Shown here: positions 37,201 through 47,240 of the stretch, in pieces
How the letters are laid out: each line of letters begins with the position of its first letter
Numbering within the stretch: the stretch's first letter is position 1
Source: Cristatella mucedo
Taxonomy: Eukaryota; Bryozoa; Phylactolaemata; Cristatellidae
DNA: 64,000 bases
Assembly: GCA_009760855.2 (NCBI GenBank)
Contig: WPIO01000040.1
Coordinates: 2,496,001-2,560,000 of the forward strand
Direction of reading: 5' to 3'
Made by a program: the position numbers and the translations under genes
The notes under the pieces: model-generated
What the model was told of the DNA's origin: nothing
Seen by the model: the letters and a program-made list of their open reading frames with translations, nothing else
Databases searched by the model: none

Positions 37201-38079
37201 AGAGAAAAGTCGACCCTGTGCCCTTTTTAAACGGAACTTTCCGTTGTACAGCCTTCGCTGACCCTGTTTCGGGAAGGCGCCGTAAAACGGAACTTTCCGT
37301 TTTACAGGCGGCCGCGACGGCTTACCGCGACGGCGCTCATGACTTTCACAGCATCGTCAGGGCTGTCGTTGAGTGCATTGTTATCCTCGTGCAGGAAAGC
37401 TGGGTGCATAGCCACGCGCCGGATGGCCGAGAGCGTCTCCTGGATCTCGCTGCACTGGCCCTGGACAAGTACAACGTACGGCGCCAGCTGGCCGTCCGAT
37501 CCCAGCGTGCACTTGAAGAAGGCCGCCTGCTCGTAGTGGAGAGCCAGCTCGTGCACGACGCGGCAGCGATCGTGGCCGCCGCCATCGCCGCCGCTGTAGT
37601 CTCGGGGGATGGCCACGGTGTAGCCGCGCTCGAAGTGGTGTGGCCGGCTCGGGAAGAAGGAGAAGTTGTTGTACACCGGACATCCGGGGAACAGGCGCAG
37701 CAGTTCACCTTTTAGCTCGACGTTGGCCAGCTCGTTCTGCAGCTTGTCGGCCACCTTGTTGTGCGGGTTGTACGCCGTGATGGAGTACAACTCGGCGGCG
37801 CCCGGCGGCAGACAGAGCGTCAGATCGTCGATCGCGTGCAGCGCGTCGCTTTTCTCGACGTACTCCCGGTCGCAGAAGTAAAGGAGGCCCTTAGGAGTCT
37901 CGATCGCCGATATGCACTCGAGCCAGTTGACCTCGTCGTCGTCTGCGTCGTCGCAAGCAGAGCCGTCGGAAGCGGCGGCGGCCGACGCAGCAGCAGGCGT
38001 CTGGAGCTCGCCGCCACCTGCGGCCGCTGCTCGGTCCTCGAGCATGGTCGAAGCGTCGGCTTCGTCCTTGGTCGCCCTG
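28919..38079 (-). CDS. CMPK2: CMPK2-type UMP-CMP kinase 2, 5 exons seen, probable nucleotide-binding-loop loss
   Basis: Related to mitochondrial UMP-CMP kinase 2, a thymidylate-kinase-fold enzyme. Exons in order: 37326-38079 (5' end uncertain), 35622-35751, 33207-33399, 30662-30895 and 28919-29189. All introns are GT..AG and every phase agrees. The first exon has [20 protein letters not shown] and [20 protein letters not shown], and the second has the beta strand [12 protein letters not shown]. The third starts [10 protein letters not shown] and ends VVMDR, joining YWHDT in the fourth (DRYWH, a family motif). The last has [20 protein letters not shown] and ends EKPFWF-stop. Against human CMPK2 (GLDATGKTTVTQSV, as I recall it) the join GFNAA|ECAAS lacks GKTT, and the LID-region arginines are also poorly kept. 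It may be a pseudokinase, or a 15-nt microexon was missed. No start Met upstream of 38043-38045 and no transit-peptide exon was found. Confidence 0.85.
29545..29605 (-). mobile_element. LINE-A/SINE-type tail, CMPK2 intron
   Basis: Minus-strand tail with ACGCCTGGATAAAGATTTAG and TTCTCTTAAGGTGC followed by (ATT)n. Confidence 0.55.
30165..30230 (+). mobile_element. LINE-A type 3' tail, CMPK2 intron
   Basis: AAAGTGCCTAGAGAGAGATT, GAGATCTCTAAGAGCACTGT and an ATT-rich end. Confidence 0.6.
30368..30525. mobile_element. MITE-like element with terminal inverted repeats, CMPK2 intron
   Basis: The left end CAGTGGGGCGGAGCCAGG and the right end, read inward, CAGGGGCGGAGCCAAG form imperfect inverted repeats around about 125 bp. 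The interior has a GGGGGCAATTGCCCCC palindrome and no coding. A related element is at 42966-43260. Flanking target duplications are not evident. Confidence 0.6.
31084..31186. repeat. (TA)n with two GAGCTGCTCG inserts
   Basis: Three (TA)n blocks separated by two copies of TATGAGCTGCTCGTATA, which is itself nearly palindromic. Confidence 0.8.
31190..31415 (+). mobile_element. LINE-A 3' UTR and tail, CMPK2 intron
   Basis: GTGCTTATGCGTGCTGACAC, TTCATGTTTATCAAGC, AAAGCGCCTAGAATAAGGTT and TTCTCTGAGGGCGCTTTAGC, ending in a (TA)n tract to 31452 where other copies have (ATT)n. Confidence 0.75.
31554..31674. mobile_element. Small AT-rich insertion flanked by a 15-bp direct repeat
   Basis: AGGAAGAGTCTAAAT occurs at 31554-31568 and 31660-31674, bounding about 91 bp of almost pure A+T with self-complementary TATAAATTATAAATA-type words. 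The direct repeats look like a target-site duplication. Confidence 0.5.
32203..32270. repeat. (TA)n microsatellite
   Basis: TATATA tract with TACATATAAA at both ends, CMPK2 intron. Confidence 0.85.
32612..32775. repeat. (GT)n microsatellite
   Basis: A pure (GT)n block of about 50 bp followed by degenerate GTGCGTGT text to about 32775. Confidence 0.9.
33525..33715. repeat. (TTATT)n low-complexity tract
   Basis: About 190 bp of TTATTTATT text with (CTA)n at the left edge, CMPK2 intron. Confidence 0.8.
34241..34291. repeat. (GA)n microsatellite
   Basis: A pure (GA)n block of about 50 bp. Confidence 0.9.
34357..34415 (+). repeat. 17-bp tandem repeat
   Basis: GGAGGCCCTACATAATG occurs in tandem with variants GGCGGCCC and GGAGGCCCTATATTATG, three to four units. 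Confidence 0.75.
34565..34905 (-). mobile_element. LINE-A 3' end, CMPK2 intron
   Basis: The minus strand reads the 3' UTR (CTTTATGTGCTTATGCGTGC, TTGTTTATTTAGCATAC) and a tail (AGTGCCTACAAAGAGATTGG) running into (ATT)n at about 34570. Confidence 0.7.
36080..36285. repeat. AT-rich (TA)n region
   Basis: Alternating TATA and TAATATATTA words over about 200 bp in a CMPK2 intron. Confidence 0.7.
36470..36640 (-). mobile_element. LINE-A 3' end interrupted by a SINE
   Basis: Minus-strand tail (AAAGCGTCCAGAAAGAGATT) and 3' UTR. The matching upstream LINE text resumes at about 36835-36960, past the SINE at 36655-36835, so the SINE appears to have inserted into the LINE. Confidence 0.6.
36655..36835 (-). 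mobile_element. tRNA-derived SINE (family 1) nested in LINE-A
   Basis: Minus-strand GAGCCGTGATGGCACGCACT (A-box-like), diverged B box, GCAATTCTTTATTGCCGCTG, and an end reading AAAAAGAGGCTTTTAAATCA. Confidence 0.7.
37228..37305. repeat. Two copies of a short perfect palindrome
   Basis: GTAAAACGGAA and TTCCGTTTTAC form 11-bp arms around CT at 37282-37305. A shorter copy (AACGGAA/TTCCGTT) is at 37230-37245. Both lie just past the donor of the first visible CMPK2 exon. Confidence 0.8.
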
Positions 38080-38099
38080 CTACGACAGAAGCGTCGTCA

Positions 38100-38461
38100 G
38101 GCGTTGGTTGGAACCGCCGCGGCTACTGCGGCCACCCCGGACTGGACGTCCAGGCCTAACGCTACCCGCAAGCGAGACGCAGCAGGCAAAACACGCCGCG
38201 CTCACGTGGGCCCCAACCGCAGCTGGGCGGGCCAGGGTTGACCCATTGTTAAAAATGTCACGGGTAGGCCAGCCGGTCAGTCCATCAGTGCCCTAGGCCA
38301 GAGGTGGGGGCGGGTTGGCGAGGCCTGCACGCCCTCCTACACCAGACTAGAGGGTGCGGAGGGGGTGGGGGTGGGCGAAGGGGGCAGCACACTCTGTCTG
38401 CTTTTCTTCTCACACCAGGTCAGAGCGACGTTGCTGAAACCGAAATCGCGGCTTAGAAACG

Positions 38462-38509
<48 letters not shown>

Positions 38510-38538
38510 CTCTCTCCCTCTCTGTCTCTCTCTCTCTG

Positions 38539-38623
<85 letters not shown>

Positions 38624-38633
38624 TCTCTCTCTC

Positions 38634-38716
<83 letters not shown>

Positions 38717-39220
38717 CCGCTCTCTCACGAACCCGATCGGTTGGCTGCTGCAGTCGTCTGGGCCGCTGCTCATTTCCGGCATGGAAGGATAGCACGATAT
38801 GCAGGTAGCGTACCGGCGTGACGTAGGCACTACTGGGAAACGTGGTCAGCCATCAGCGAGGCTAGGCCCCCCCCCCCCGCCGCCGCCGTGCCCCCTCATT
38901 GCCGCGCCGATCGTAGCGATGGCTGACGCGTTGGAGGCTGCGATCTTTCTTTTCGAGCCGCGAGGCGTGTCGCGAACTTCTTGAGTAGTTTTGAGACGAG
39001 ATTTAACGTCTCCCGGACTGCGCTCGAAATGCCTTGGTCTTCGGGCAAAGAAACCGGGGGAGGCCTGACTTGACCGGGTAGACAAGGCGTGCCGGGTGGG
39101 GTGGGGGCAAGTGATGTACAAAAGCTGTTCCGTGGTAAAAGGCATCGAAGGATCGGCCAGGTGTTACTACCTGAAGAACTCCTCGTTACGGGCGCACCAC
39201 GCCCATCCGGTTTGGATCAA
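38100..39220. other. Upstream of the visible CMPK2 exon: (CT)n and unassigned sequence
   Basis: A (CT)n tract occupies 38467-38727 with CTCC and GTCT interruptions. The rest has no recognised exon. The missing CMPK2 5' exon should lie here or further right. Confidence 0.6.
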
Positions 39221-39224
39221 GATA

Positions 39225-39320
39225 ATTAACAATAATAATAATAATAATAATAAATACATTTGCATAGCGCCCTCAGAGAAATTCATCTCTTTCTAGGCAC
39301 TTTACATCGGCTGCAAAAGA
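39225..39320 (-). mobile_element. LINE-A 3' tail
   Basis: Minus-strand AAAGTGCCTAGAAAGAGATG, TTCTCTGAGGGCGC and (ATT)n at 39230-39253. Confidence 0.7.
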
Positions 39321-39639
39321 GCAAAATCGTAGAGCGATCACAGACACTAACGTGTTCTAGTCACGCCATCGGTTACGATGTTGCTGGAACGCTTACTTAC
39401 TTGCCGATGACTATACGCTACGTCGTGGAAATAGCAGGACGCAGCGGGTCGAGGTCGCCTGCATCGATCCCTCCAGTGAGAGCGATAGTGGTGGCAAGAA
39501 AGTGGGCGTGACGCTACGAACTTACAAGCCAATCGGCCCGGTTGCTGCAATCGCCAGAGACTATAACCGATTTACCAAGTTATGGTCATACAGGAGCCGG
39601 ATGTGCCGTAATCTATAATTCAGACCATACGAAAGAGCA

Positions 39640-39865
39640 TCAGTAGTGATGCTTGGTCAGTTTGCTGATTGACGCGGTTGGCTCGTTTGACAGCGGTCTT
39701 GTTTGACTGCAGTTGCAGTTGGCAGTAAAGTGAGCTCCGATGACGAGGAGCTAAAAGTTTAGAAGGGTCAACAGATAGGCAGAGCTTGTTCGTTATCGGC
39801 GTAGGAATGAATGAGAGCCGAGATTCTGCGAAAGGCGACGACGACATTAAAGATACGACATTCCA
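39640..39865 (-). mobile_element. Decayed LINE-A RT fragment
   Basis: The minus strand has SRLSFIPTPITNKLCLSVDP, a frameshifted version of the segment around HSFYADDTQLYLSVDPS in better copies. Confidence 0.45.
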
Positions 39866-40064
39866 GATGCACATTCCAGACATTCCAGATCCTCCCGCTT
39901 TCAGGGCGAGGCTCCATAGATGCCGACCAACAGCAGTTTAGGTCTACATTCTGACATCTGTCGCCGAGGCCGAGGCTTGACTCAGTTTAGCCTGGAGCCA
40001 CCGGCGGCTGTCTCATTTACGCGAAACTGGAGCGCCACCAGGTGGGCAGCGTCGCTCCTTAAGT

Positions 40065-40230
40065 AAATCCTAGCTGATTAAACAGCATCTTTTTGCATAG
40101 CGACAGAAGAGCCTTTATGGCTATCGCCACCGCTTGCAGTGGCGATAAAGGATCGCTCACCGCAGGAATCGAACCCACGACCTCGGGACCGAGGTCGTGA
40201 AAGCAATCGCCTTACCTAGTGCGCGCCATT
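40065..40230 (-). mobile_element. tRNA-derived SINE (family 1)
   Basis: Minus-strand GCGCGCACTAGGTAAGGCGA (A-box region), CGTGGGTTCGATTCCTGCGG (B box), GCGATCCTTTATCGCCACTG, and end CAAAAAGATGCTGTTTAATC. Confidence 0.75.
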
Positions 40231-40680
40231 TTCGCAGCGGCGATTCGTCCACGCTTCGGCCATTCAGAGCCGGCGTCTGGCCTAAACGAATGCGCCCGCT
40301 GTGCAGCAGCGGCGCCGCAGCTGCACAGCTTGGCGCGAGCTCTCGAGAGTTCTCGCGAGTTTTCGAGAGGCTCGCGATCGCCGTCGTCCGTCGGCCGTTC
40401 TTTCTTTCTTTCGCACGCTCCGCTCCCCGCATTCGCCGCCGCCGCCGTCACTTGTCGCACTGGTCGCTCCTTTGTTGTTTCGTTCCCCTCTCTGCGACGA
40501 CAATGAACCGAACCTCACGGCGCGCGTGTTTGCGGCGGCTGAGGAAATAGACGCGATCATTGTTCGCCGGCAGCGGAGAAACAAACGCTTTTTTACCTGC
40601 CTCGCGTCGTGCTTGCATGTGTACTGCAAATGTCATGCGATCTCGCGGCATCGCGTACTATCTGTTGCTTCCGCTTTGCG

Positions 40681-40715
40681 AGAGAGAGAGCGAGAGAGAC
40701 AGAGCGAGAGAGAGA

Positions 40716-40785
<70 letters not shown>

Positions 40786-41053
40786 GAGAGCGAGAGCGAG
40801 AGAGCGACAGAGCGAGAGAGAGAAAGAAAGCGAGAGAGAACGAGAGAGAGCGAGAGACAGAGCGAGAGAGAGACAGAGCGAGAGAGAGGCAGAGCGAGAG
40901 AGAGGCAGAGCGAGAGAGAGCGATAGAGCGAGAGAGAGCGATAGAGAGAGCGAGAGAGAGAGAGCGAGAGAGAGAGACAGAGCGTGAGAGAGAGAGAGCG
41001 AGTGAGAGACAGAGCGAGAGAGAGAGACAGAGCGAGAGAGACCAAGAGAGAGG

Positions 41054-41096
<43 letters not shown>
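40681..41096. repeat. Long (GA)n with regular GC interruptions
   Basis: A 416-bp tract of GAGA with AGAGCGAGAGAGAGAC-type units. The longest Arg/Glu and Ser/Leu false frames come from here. Confidence 0.9.
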
Positions 41097-41098
<2 letters not shown>

Positions 41099-41099
41099 G

Positions 41100-42960
41100 C
41101 CGAACGCCTCTGTGCAGCTTCGTTGACGGCGCACCTGTTCAGACCGCAGAGCCGATGTGGGTTCGAGTGCTAGGGGGAGGGCGGAGGGGGGAGGCGACGC
41201 GACAAAGTTCTTCCACTCAGAGACTCGTCGGCGTCGCTTTCGGAATTTGGCTCGTCGACTGCGCCACCTTGTGCGATCGTGCCATCTTGTGCGATCGCCG
41301 GCCGCCGGCCATCGGTGCGTCGTCAAATTTCCAGGCAAGCGAAGACTTGGTTTTTAATTTTTTTATTTTTCACGACGGCGCTTTTAAACTCCGTGCCGAA
41401 AAAGTCAACTCTGCGCAATGGCGACCGAGCCGCAAGTCGCTCCCGCTCAGACTGCGGTGAAAACAAAGCGGCCGCTCGCGTCAGCTCGCGCCGAGCACTC
41501 ACGCGCGGACGCGAGCGAGTGCTCGGCGCTCAACCACTCTTTTCAGGCCGGACGTGTTCTGTCCGGCCTGGTTTCGTTGGAGTTGCGACGTGACGCAGCT
41601 AAAGTTGCAAGATTCTAGCAATGGCCGGCGGCAAAAGCGGTCTTCGCGGCTCGTTCGGTGCGTTGGCAGCGTCGGAGTGGTTAGCGTCGCTGACTCTGCG
41701 AATTAAAGAGGATTTAATTAATTAATTAATATTTAATAACTACGAATTGTCAATTAATTCTTTAATTAATACTGCCATTCGAGAGATCGAGTGCACTTTT
41801 TTGCAGTTCGACGGAAATCCACGGCACAGCTGCTCGTTGGGTCCGCGCGATGCCCGCTCGGCATTTCGCGGACCCAACGAGCAGTCCGACGGCAGTCCGA
41901 AAATAGTGTCGTGAAGAGCGAGCACCTTACCTCCTCGGGATAGATGACAGAACCCTTGCGGGTGGGGCCAACGCGATGCCGGTCACGTGACGCACGGCCA
42001 CGTGACGCCGGCGTAGTCGTCGACCGGACCGGGCTCGCTAGATGATCGACGTTGGCCGTCAAGTAGCGGCGGCTACTTGGCGACGCGTTGAACTTGATAA
42101 TGGGTCAATTGCACCAGACATTGACGTGGAATTAGTCGGCTTCAGATTTTGAGATACCCCTAATCCAAAGCGCGATTGCACAAGTTAAGGGATTGATTCA
42201 ATGCTAGGCTAGAATGCGCGTCAAAACGACCGTGCGCTCCAACGCACCGCGAAGCGGGCTTTAGTTTAGGCTTTAGTTTAGTAGTTTAGGTTTTTAGTTT
42301 AGTTTAGGCTTTAGAAGCGGGCTTTAGAACTTTAGTTGTTAGTGGTTCCGCTTACTCGCGTAGGCGCACGCTGACCATCCGCGTTCGTTGGCGATACGAT
42401 CGCGCCGCCAAGCGCTAGTCTGCTCATAGAAGTTCGTCTGCCCATCTGCGCCGACGACTGCCACTATCTCGACGGTACACATGTGTATTCGAGTATTTGA
42501 GGTCAAATTTAGACAGCGAGCGCGCGACCGAAGCACGCGGCATGGAAACAACGACGACGCGTGTGGCGGGTGGCTTTCGGCGGCAAGTGTCGTTCGACAA
42601 GACACGCCAGTGCGTCGCAGCGACTCTCACAGCGAGTCAAGCGGCCGTCGTCTCCTTACGCGCGCACCATTTCCGGCGCTGCAGACGGATCCAGTTCGGA
42701 GCGATTTGGCGTTAGTCGGCGGTACATAACGAAAGCCGCGGTGTTGCAGCACGAATTGCATGCGACAGTCAGCGGTGGACACATCGTCGCCGGGACGACA
42801 GGGTTGCGCTACGGCACGTTCTGGAAGGCGACGACGGTCGATCGGGTCGTGCGATTGCGGACATCTTTCAGTGATATAAACTTGTCTACAAAAAGGAGAG
42901 CAACAGGCGCCTAGAATTCTTACACGTGACAGCCGTTTAACGCCAAGAAAATTTCGTCCG
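41100..42960. other. Unassigned GC-rich region
   Basis: No gene recognised. A minus-strand segment ending PTRKGSVIYPEE at a GTAAGG donor (about 41932) is exon-like, but its protein is not identifiable. 42260-42340 holds a degenerate CTTTAGTTTAGG repeat. Confidence 0.4.
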
Positions 42961-42965
42961 TAGTC

Positions 42966-43260
42966 AGCGGCAGAGCCAGAGGCTATGCGGTGGGGGGGGG
43001 GGGGGCAACTGCCCGCCCTTCTCCGCCCCCCCAGAGCGAGGGGGTGGCGAAGACACCTGGGCCGCCACCTATTCCTAGGCTCCCGACCTCGACGGCGACG
43101 TCAAGATTACGTCCAACGATCGACGAGTCGCAGACGAGAGCAGAAGCAGCCAAATAGCCGCATGGCGAATACACGCTACGATTGCGCGCGATGGTTTCCC
43201 CTTAAGTTGTAAATCTTGCCTTCCCCACCCCGCGTAAAAATCCCGGCTCCGCCCACTCCC
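42966..43260. mobile_element. MITE-like element, related to 30368-30525
   Basis: Starts CAGCGGCAGAGCCAGAGG, contains a G run and GGGGGCAACTGCCCGCCC, and ends with AAATCCCGGCTCCGCCCA duplicated in part. It has the same inverted GGCGGAGCC/GGCTCCGCC ends. Confidence 0.45.
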
Positions 43261-43454
43261 GGCTCCGCCCACTCCCGCATTTCGATGCGGCGTCGGCGAA
43301 GAACGGCTCTTTCTATGAACGCGTGCGAAAGCCGCCGGCGCGGTAGCGATCAAAGTACGACGAGGCGCGTCGCTGATCGTCGCTCGTCGTCGTATCTTGA
43401 CGCCGATTTGACGAAGGAGGAACCACAGCGTTTATAAGCGGACGATAATAGCGT

Positions 43455-43615
43455 CAAGGTGGTCCTGAGCTTAAGGCGCTCGCCTTTGCCGACCGAGGTG
43501 ATGACCTCGACCGTGACCTCGGCATGAGCCCTTCGGCCCCTTCGACTTGCGTGAAGCGCCTGGTTAGAGATTCAGCTCTCTTAGGGCGTTTTACAAACGA
43601 TATATACATATATAT
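43455..43615 (+). mobile_element. tRNA-derived SINE (family 2) with LINE-A-like tail
   Basis: GGTGGTCCTGAGCTTAAGGC (A-box-like) and CTCGGCATGAGCCC (decayed B box), then AAGCGCCTGGTTAGAGATTC, TCTCTTAGGGCGTTTTACAA and a (TA)n end. Confidence 0.7.
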
Positions 43616-43934
43616 TTACTTATATGTATATATATATTATATATTTATATATAAGCTGATAAGTTCGGATTAAGGCGGACGCCGCGAAGCCATGCTGGAT
43701 CCGCGACGTCACTGTGCCGTCTGACCGGGCTAGCCGACCGTAGCGCAGCGACGCAGGCGGTTCGGTCCGAACAGCATGAACATGATCAACGATTGCGTCG
43801 GTTTCTAGATGGACTGCTGGATGCGATGCTTTGCGGACTTTCTCCGTTCAATTGGCGCTGCAGCGAAGCGGCATTCGCATGCTGCGCCATAGGTAGAGAG
43901 GACCGAAAGTGGCGTGGCCTGAAGCGTGGAACGT

Positions 43935-44095
43935 GCCACGATATACAACTCATTCGTATAGCGCCCTAAGAGAACTTAATCTCTATTCAGATGCTTCACA
44001 TAGACCTCGGGGTTCGAGCCCACGACCTCCGGAGCCGGACTTTGGTCGGGGCGAGCGCCTTAACCACTGGGCCAAACCAGCGAGGCACGGCGCTA
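43935..44095 (-). mobile_element. tRNA-derived SINE (family 2)
   Basis: Minus-strand CTGGTTTGGCCCAGTGGTTA and AGGCGCTCGC, B box TCGTGGGCTCGAACCCCGAG, then AAGCATCTGAATAGAGATTA and TTCTCTTAGGGCGCTATACG. Confidence 0.85.
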
Positions 44096-44149
44096 ATGTG
44101 ACGCGCGGTAATCCATTCGCCGCGGGATTGCGAGCGCTGTACGCGACCC

Positions 44150-44205
44150 CGCCTTTAATCGGCGGATAATCGCCTTTAATCGGCGGATAATCGCCTTTAT
44201 GCAGC
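44150..44205 (+). repeat. 20-bp tandem repeat
   Basis: CGCCTTTAATCGGCGGATAA occurs twice, with a third changed copy (CGCCTTTATGCAGCGGATTC), followed by a (GCT)n run at 44220-44240. Confidence 0.85.
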
Positions 44206-44344
44206 GGATTCTGAAGCGTCTGCTGCTGCTGCTGCTGCTGGTTGGCCACCATCGCGAAGAGCCATAGATATCATATCGAAGAGCCATCGCCGCAGCCATC
44301 GGCTTCTGGGCGTCGATCGCCGCTGCATCGCAGAGCGCGCTCAC

Positions 44345-45554
44345 CCGAGCTGTGGAACTCGTCGTACGCCTTCGCCGACGTCCACTGGTTCAGCACGAGC
44401 ATGCGCGGCCTCCAGAGGCCGCGCAGCATGGGCGGGTTCTGGCAGGCGGCCGTGACCGCCACGCTTTTCGATCCGTCCGCCAGCTCGTTGGACTTGGGCA
44501 CGTACTCTTTCACGAACGCCGACGGCTCGGTTATGTGGATGTCCGCGACGACGTAGTAGCAGCGATCTGCGAAGGACGAACGCCCTGCGCTCAGGTGCCA
44601 GGCACCGGAGCGCAGGAAGCGGGGAGCGGGCGGGCGGGCAGACGGGCAGTGCGGATGGGGAGAGGGGGCGGTAGCGATGGCAAAAGCGATCGGGGATCAG
44701 GGAGCACGCGGTCGGAGCGATGGCAAAGCCCGGATGACGAATTGCGGTGGCCGCGGCGGCTGCGGCGGCGCTTGCAGCGCGCAAGACGCAAGACGCTGGT
44801 CTTGCTCGCCGACGCGCCGATCGGGGCGTGACCGTCAGATAGCTGCTTCCCATGGCTGGCGTGCGAGCGCCGCGGCGGCGGCGTTTCTCTGCGCCGCCGC
44901 CGCGGCCTCGTCGCGGGCGCGGTCAGCCTAGGAGGAATCCCAGGCGCCCGACGCGCGCAGCGGGCGACACGCAAGAGCTCAAGCGCTCAGGCTCGCGAAA
45001 TCGCCGCCGCGGTCGCCCGCGGCGGCGGCGGCGGAGGCGGCGCACTCACCTAGCGGCGCCTGCTCTTTCACCGGAGCGATTACCATGTCGACACCGTCCA
45101 GGTAGTCCGGCTGCTTGACTTCCGGCTCGCTCTCGACCCACGCCCTCGCGTTGCGCTCGCTGTCGAACTGGAAAATCGCCAGCGTCTTGCTGCGCGGCCA
45201 CTCGCCCTCGACGACAGTCACCTGCACGGAAGAGCGGAGAGCCTTCGTAGCGGCGCGGCGGAAGTGCGACGAACGGGCAGGCCCAGGCGCGAGGTGGCGA
45301 TGGCCGGCCCGCGAAGGCCGCCCGACCTCGGCGGCGGTGGCGGCGGCAGCGATCAATTGAGGGCGCGCGACGGCTGCGGCGCGGCGCGGTTTCGAGAGAG
45401 AGGTCACAGCGTGCACACTGACCTCGGGCGCGCTGCTCAGCAGCCGGCCGCCGTAGTTCTTCAGTATCGAGCATCCTTTCTTCATCGAGTTCTTGAACCG
45501 CAGGTAGTTGGAGATGGGCATGGACATGAGCAGGAACACCCCGCCCGAGCTCAT
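44345..45554 (-). CDS. Protein with two DUF1330 domains, 3' partial
   Basis: Exons: 45423-45554, 45050-45221 and 44345-44566, with GT..AG introns and matching phases (0, then 1). The first domain runs from MSSGGVFLLMSMPISNYLRF through LKNYGGRLLSSAPE to VTVVEGEWPRSKTLAIFQFD, SERNARAWVESEPEVKQ and MVIAPV. This is the layout of DUF1330 (Pfam PF07045), a small dimeric alpha/beta-barrel domain of unknown function found mostly in bacteria. A second, more diverged copy follows: CYYVVADIHITEPSAFVKEY, SVAVTAACQ, RPRMLVLNQW, AYDEFHSS. The last exon shown stops in phase 1, so at least one more exon is expected; it was not found. The start Met fits the domain edge, although the frame is open upstream. 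It lies between NSUN7 and CMPK2 on the same strand. Confidence 0.8.
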
Positions 45555-45819
45555 GATGTCGGCGGTGACGGCGACGCGAAGCGCGGATCCTGCAGCTGGC
45601 GGAGATGGCGAGGCGGCCGCTAAGCTGGGCTCGCCAGCTCGCGCGCGCCGCTGCGACAAATGGCCGCCGAAACAGCAGGCTGGCAGCAGAAGCTGCGGCG
45701 GCGCCGCCGCCGCGCCTGCATAGCGGGCAGCTGCCGAAGCAGCTGCGAGAAGAAGCACAGACGTCGGAGCGAGAGCGCTCGCTGAGCGCGCCCTACAACG
45801 CAAGCGGCGGCCGAGGCCG

Positions 45820-45828
<9 letters not shown>

Positions 45829-45906
<78 letters not shown>
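45829..45906. repeat. (GA)n microsatellite
   Basis: About 78 bp of pure (GA)n upstream of the DUF1330 gene. Confidence 0.95.
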
Positions 45907-45908
<2 letters not shown>

Positions 45909-46261
45909 CTCTTGCAATTGCTAATGGCGGCGGCACGCCGCAGCAGCCAGAATCGCCTACTCTGATGGCTACAAGCGCTGCAATCCCACAACTCAGCAGC
46001 GCCCGCTCAGGCCTACCTGCACGGCGGATCGACGATGCGGCAGGCGGAAGCCCTGGGCGGACCGTATCCTAACAACCAAGGCTGGCTTCGCAAGGTCAAT
46101 GCTGTGCGGAGCTAATGGGGGCCCTACCTACCGCGCGTGCGCGCGGGCGAGCTCGGGCGTTCAGAGTCGGGGCCGGCCCTGGTCGATCGGGCTGCTGCCC
46201 GCCTTCCGGATAGAGCGCGACGCTTCCGGCGAGCGTGAGCGGCGATCGTGTCGTCCGGGGA

Positions 46262-46269
46262 CGGCCACC

Positions 46270-46301
<32 letters not shown>

Positions 46302-46328
46302 TGCGGCGGCGGCGGCGGCGACGGCGGC
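46262..46328. repeat. (GGC)n trinucleotide run
   Basis: Roughly twenty GGC units with a few interruptions. Confidence 0.9.
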
Positions 46329-46669
46329 GCCTTCGGGTCTTTACTTAGCCGTAGACGATGCAGCGTCAGCTGGCATTCTCCGCTCGCCGCGAACCGACGG
46401 GGCCGCCTGGCGCTGGCGCGTCGCGCTCAGCTCTCGGGGTTTCTCGAAAAGACGCCGAAAGCGCGTGCAAATGGCCAACCTCTCGCGATTGCGCTCTGGC
46501 GCTCTCGCTAAAGGGCTGCTTAGCCTGCCCAGTTCCCCGGGGGGGGGGGCTGGCTGGCTGGCTGGCTGGCGGTGGTGCGCTGGAGGAGGGGGGACGATGG
46601 CAGGGGGCACGCGGCGAGTTCTTCGATGGCGCTATATAATATATAATTCGCTATATAACAAATGCACTG

Positions 46670-47240
46670 TTGTTATTACTTGCCGGAGGAGCTGCATTGG
46701 CTTCCGAATTGATCGACGGACAGAGGAGCGAGATTCTTGCGCTGACCCTCGAGGCCTTGGCCACGGCTTGGCTCTTCCTTACCTACCTAAACGGCTGCAC
46801 CAGTTTCAGTCTCCTCGTGCCCTCAGGTTCTAGGTTCAGGTTCAGGTGCCCTCAGGTTCCCTCAGGTTCTTCAGGCTCCCTTTATGGAGAATACACTAGC
46901 TGCTTCATTCCTGCGCTTAAAGATCGCTGGCGATAGAAGCTTTTGTTCGGCTGGTCGCAGAATGTGGAGCTCGCTTCCACAGTTCTTACTCAGCGACAAC
47001 TGCTCGCCTGCTGCCGACAGTGGCACAGTCTTTCCAGCCGTCCTGAGCTGCTGCTCCCATGCTACCACTCACAACCTCAAATTCTCTCCTGAATCTGCTG
47101 TGCTTCCTACTTCCTCTGTTTGGCGTGAGATGAAGTCCGTTGGCTATCGTGTTCGTACCGAAAGCCACCCAGGCTGTGAGCGGAGTTACTCTTTACGGCT
47201 ACGTGGAGTTACAGGCGGAGACACATTCCGGAATTACGCT
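46670..47240 (+). mobile_element. LINE-B 3' fragment
   Basis: LAASFLRLKIAGDRSFCSAG and RRMWSSLPQFLLSDNCSPAA, then GAGATGAAGTCCGTTGGCTA and the LINE-B 3' UTR. It ends without a clear tail. Confidence 0.75.

Noticed and set aside
37218-38159. Plus-strand open frames over 37218-38159
   Set aside because: Antisense of the first visible CMPK2 exon.
40560-41338. Arg/Glu-rich and Ser/Leu-rich frames on both strands
   Set aside because: Translation of the (GA)n tract at 40681-41096.
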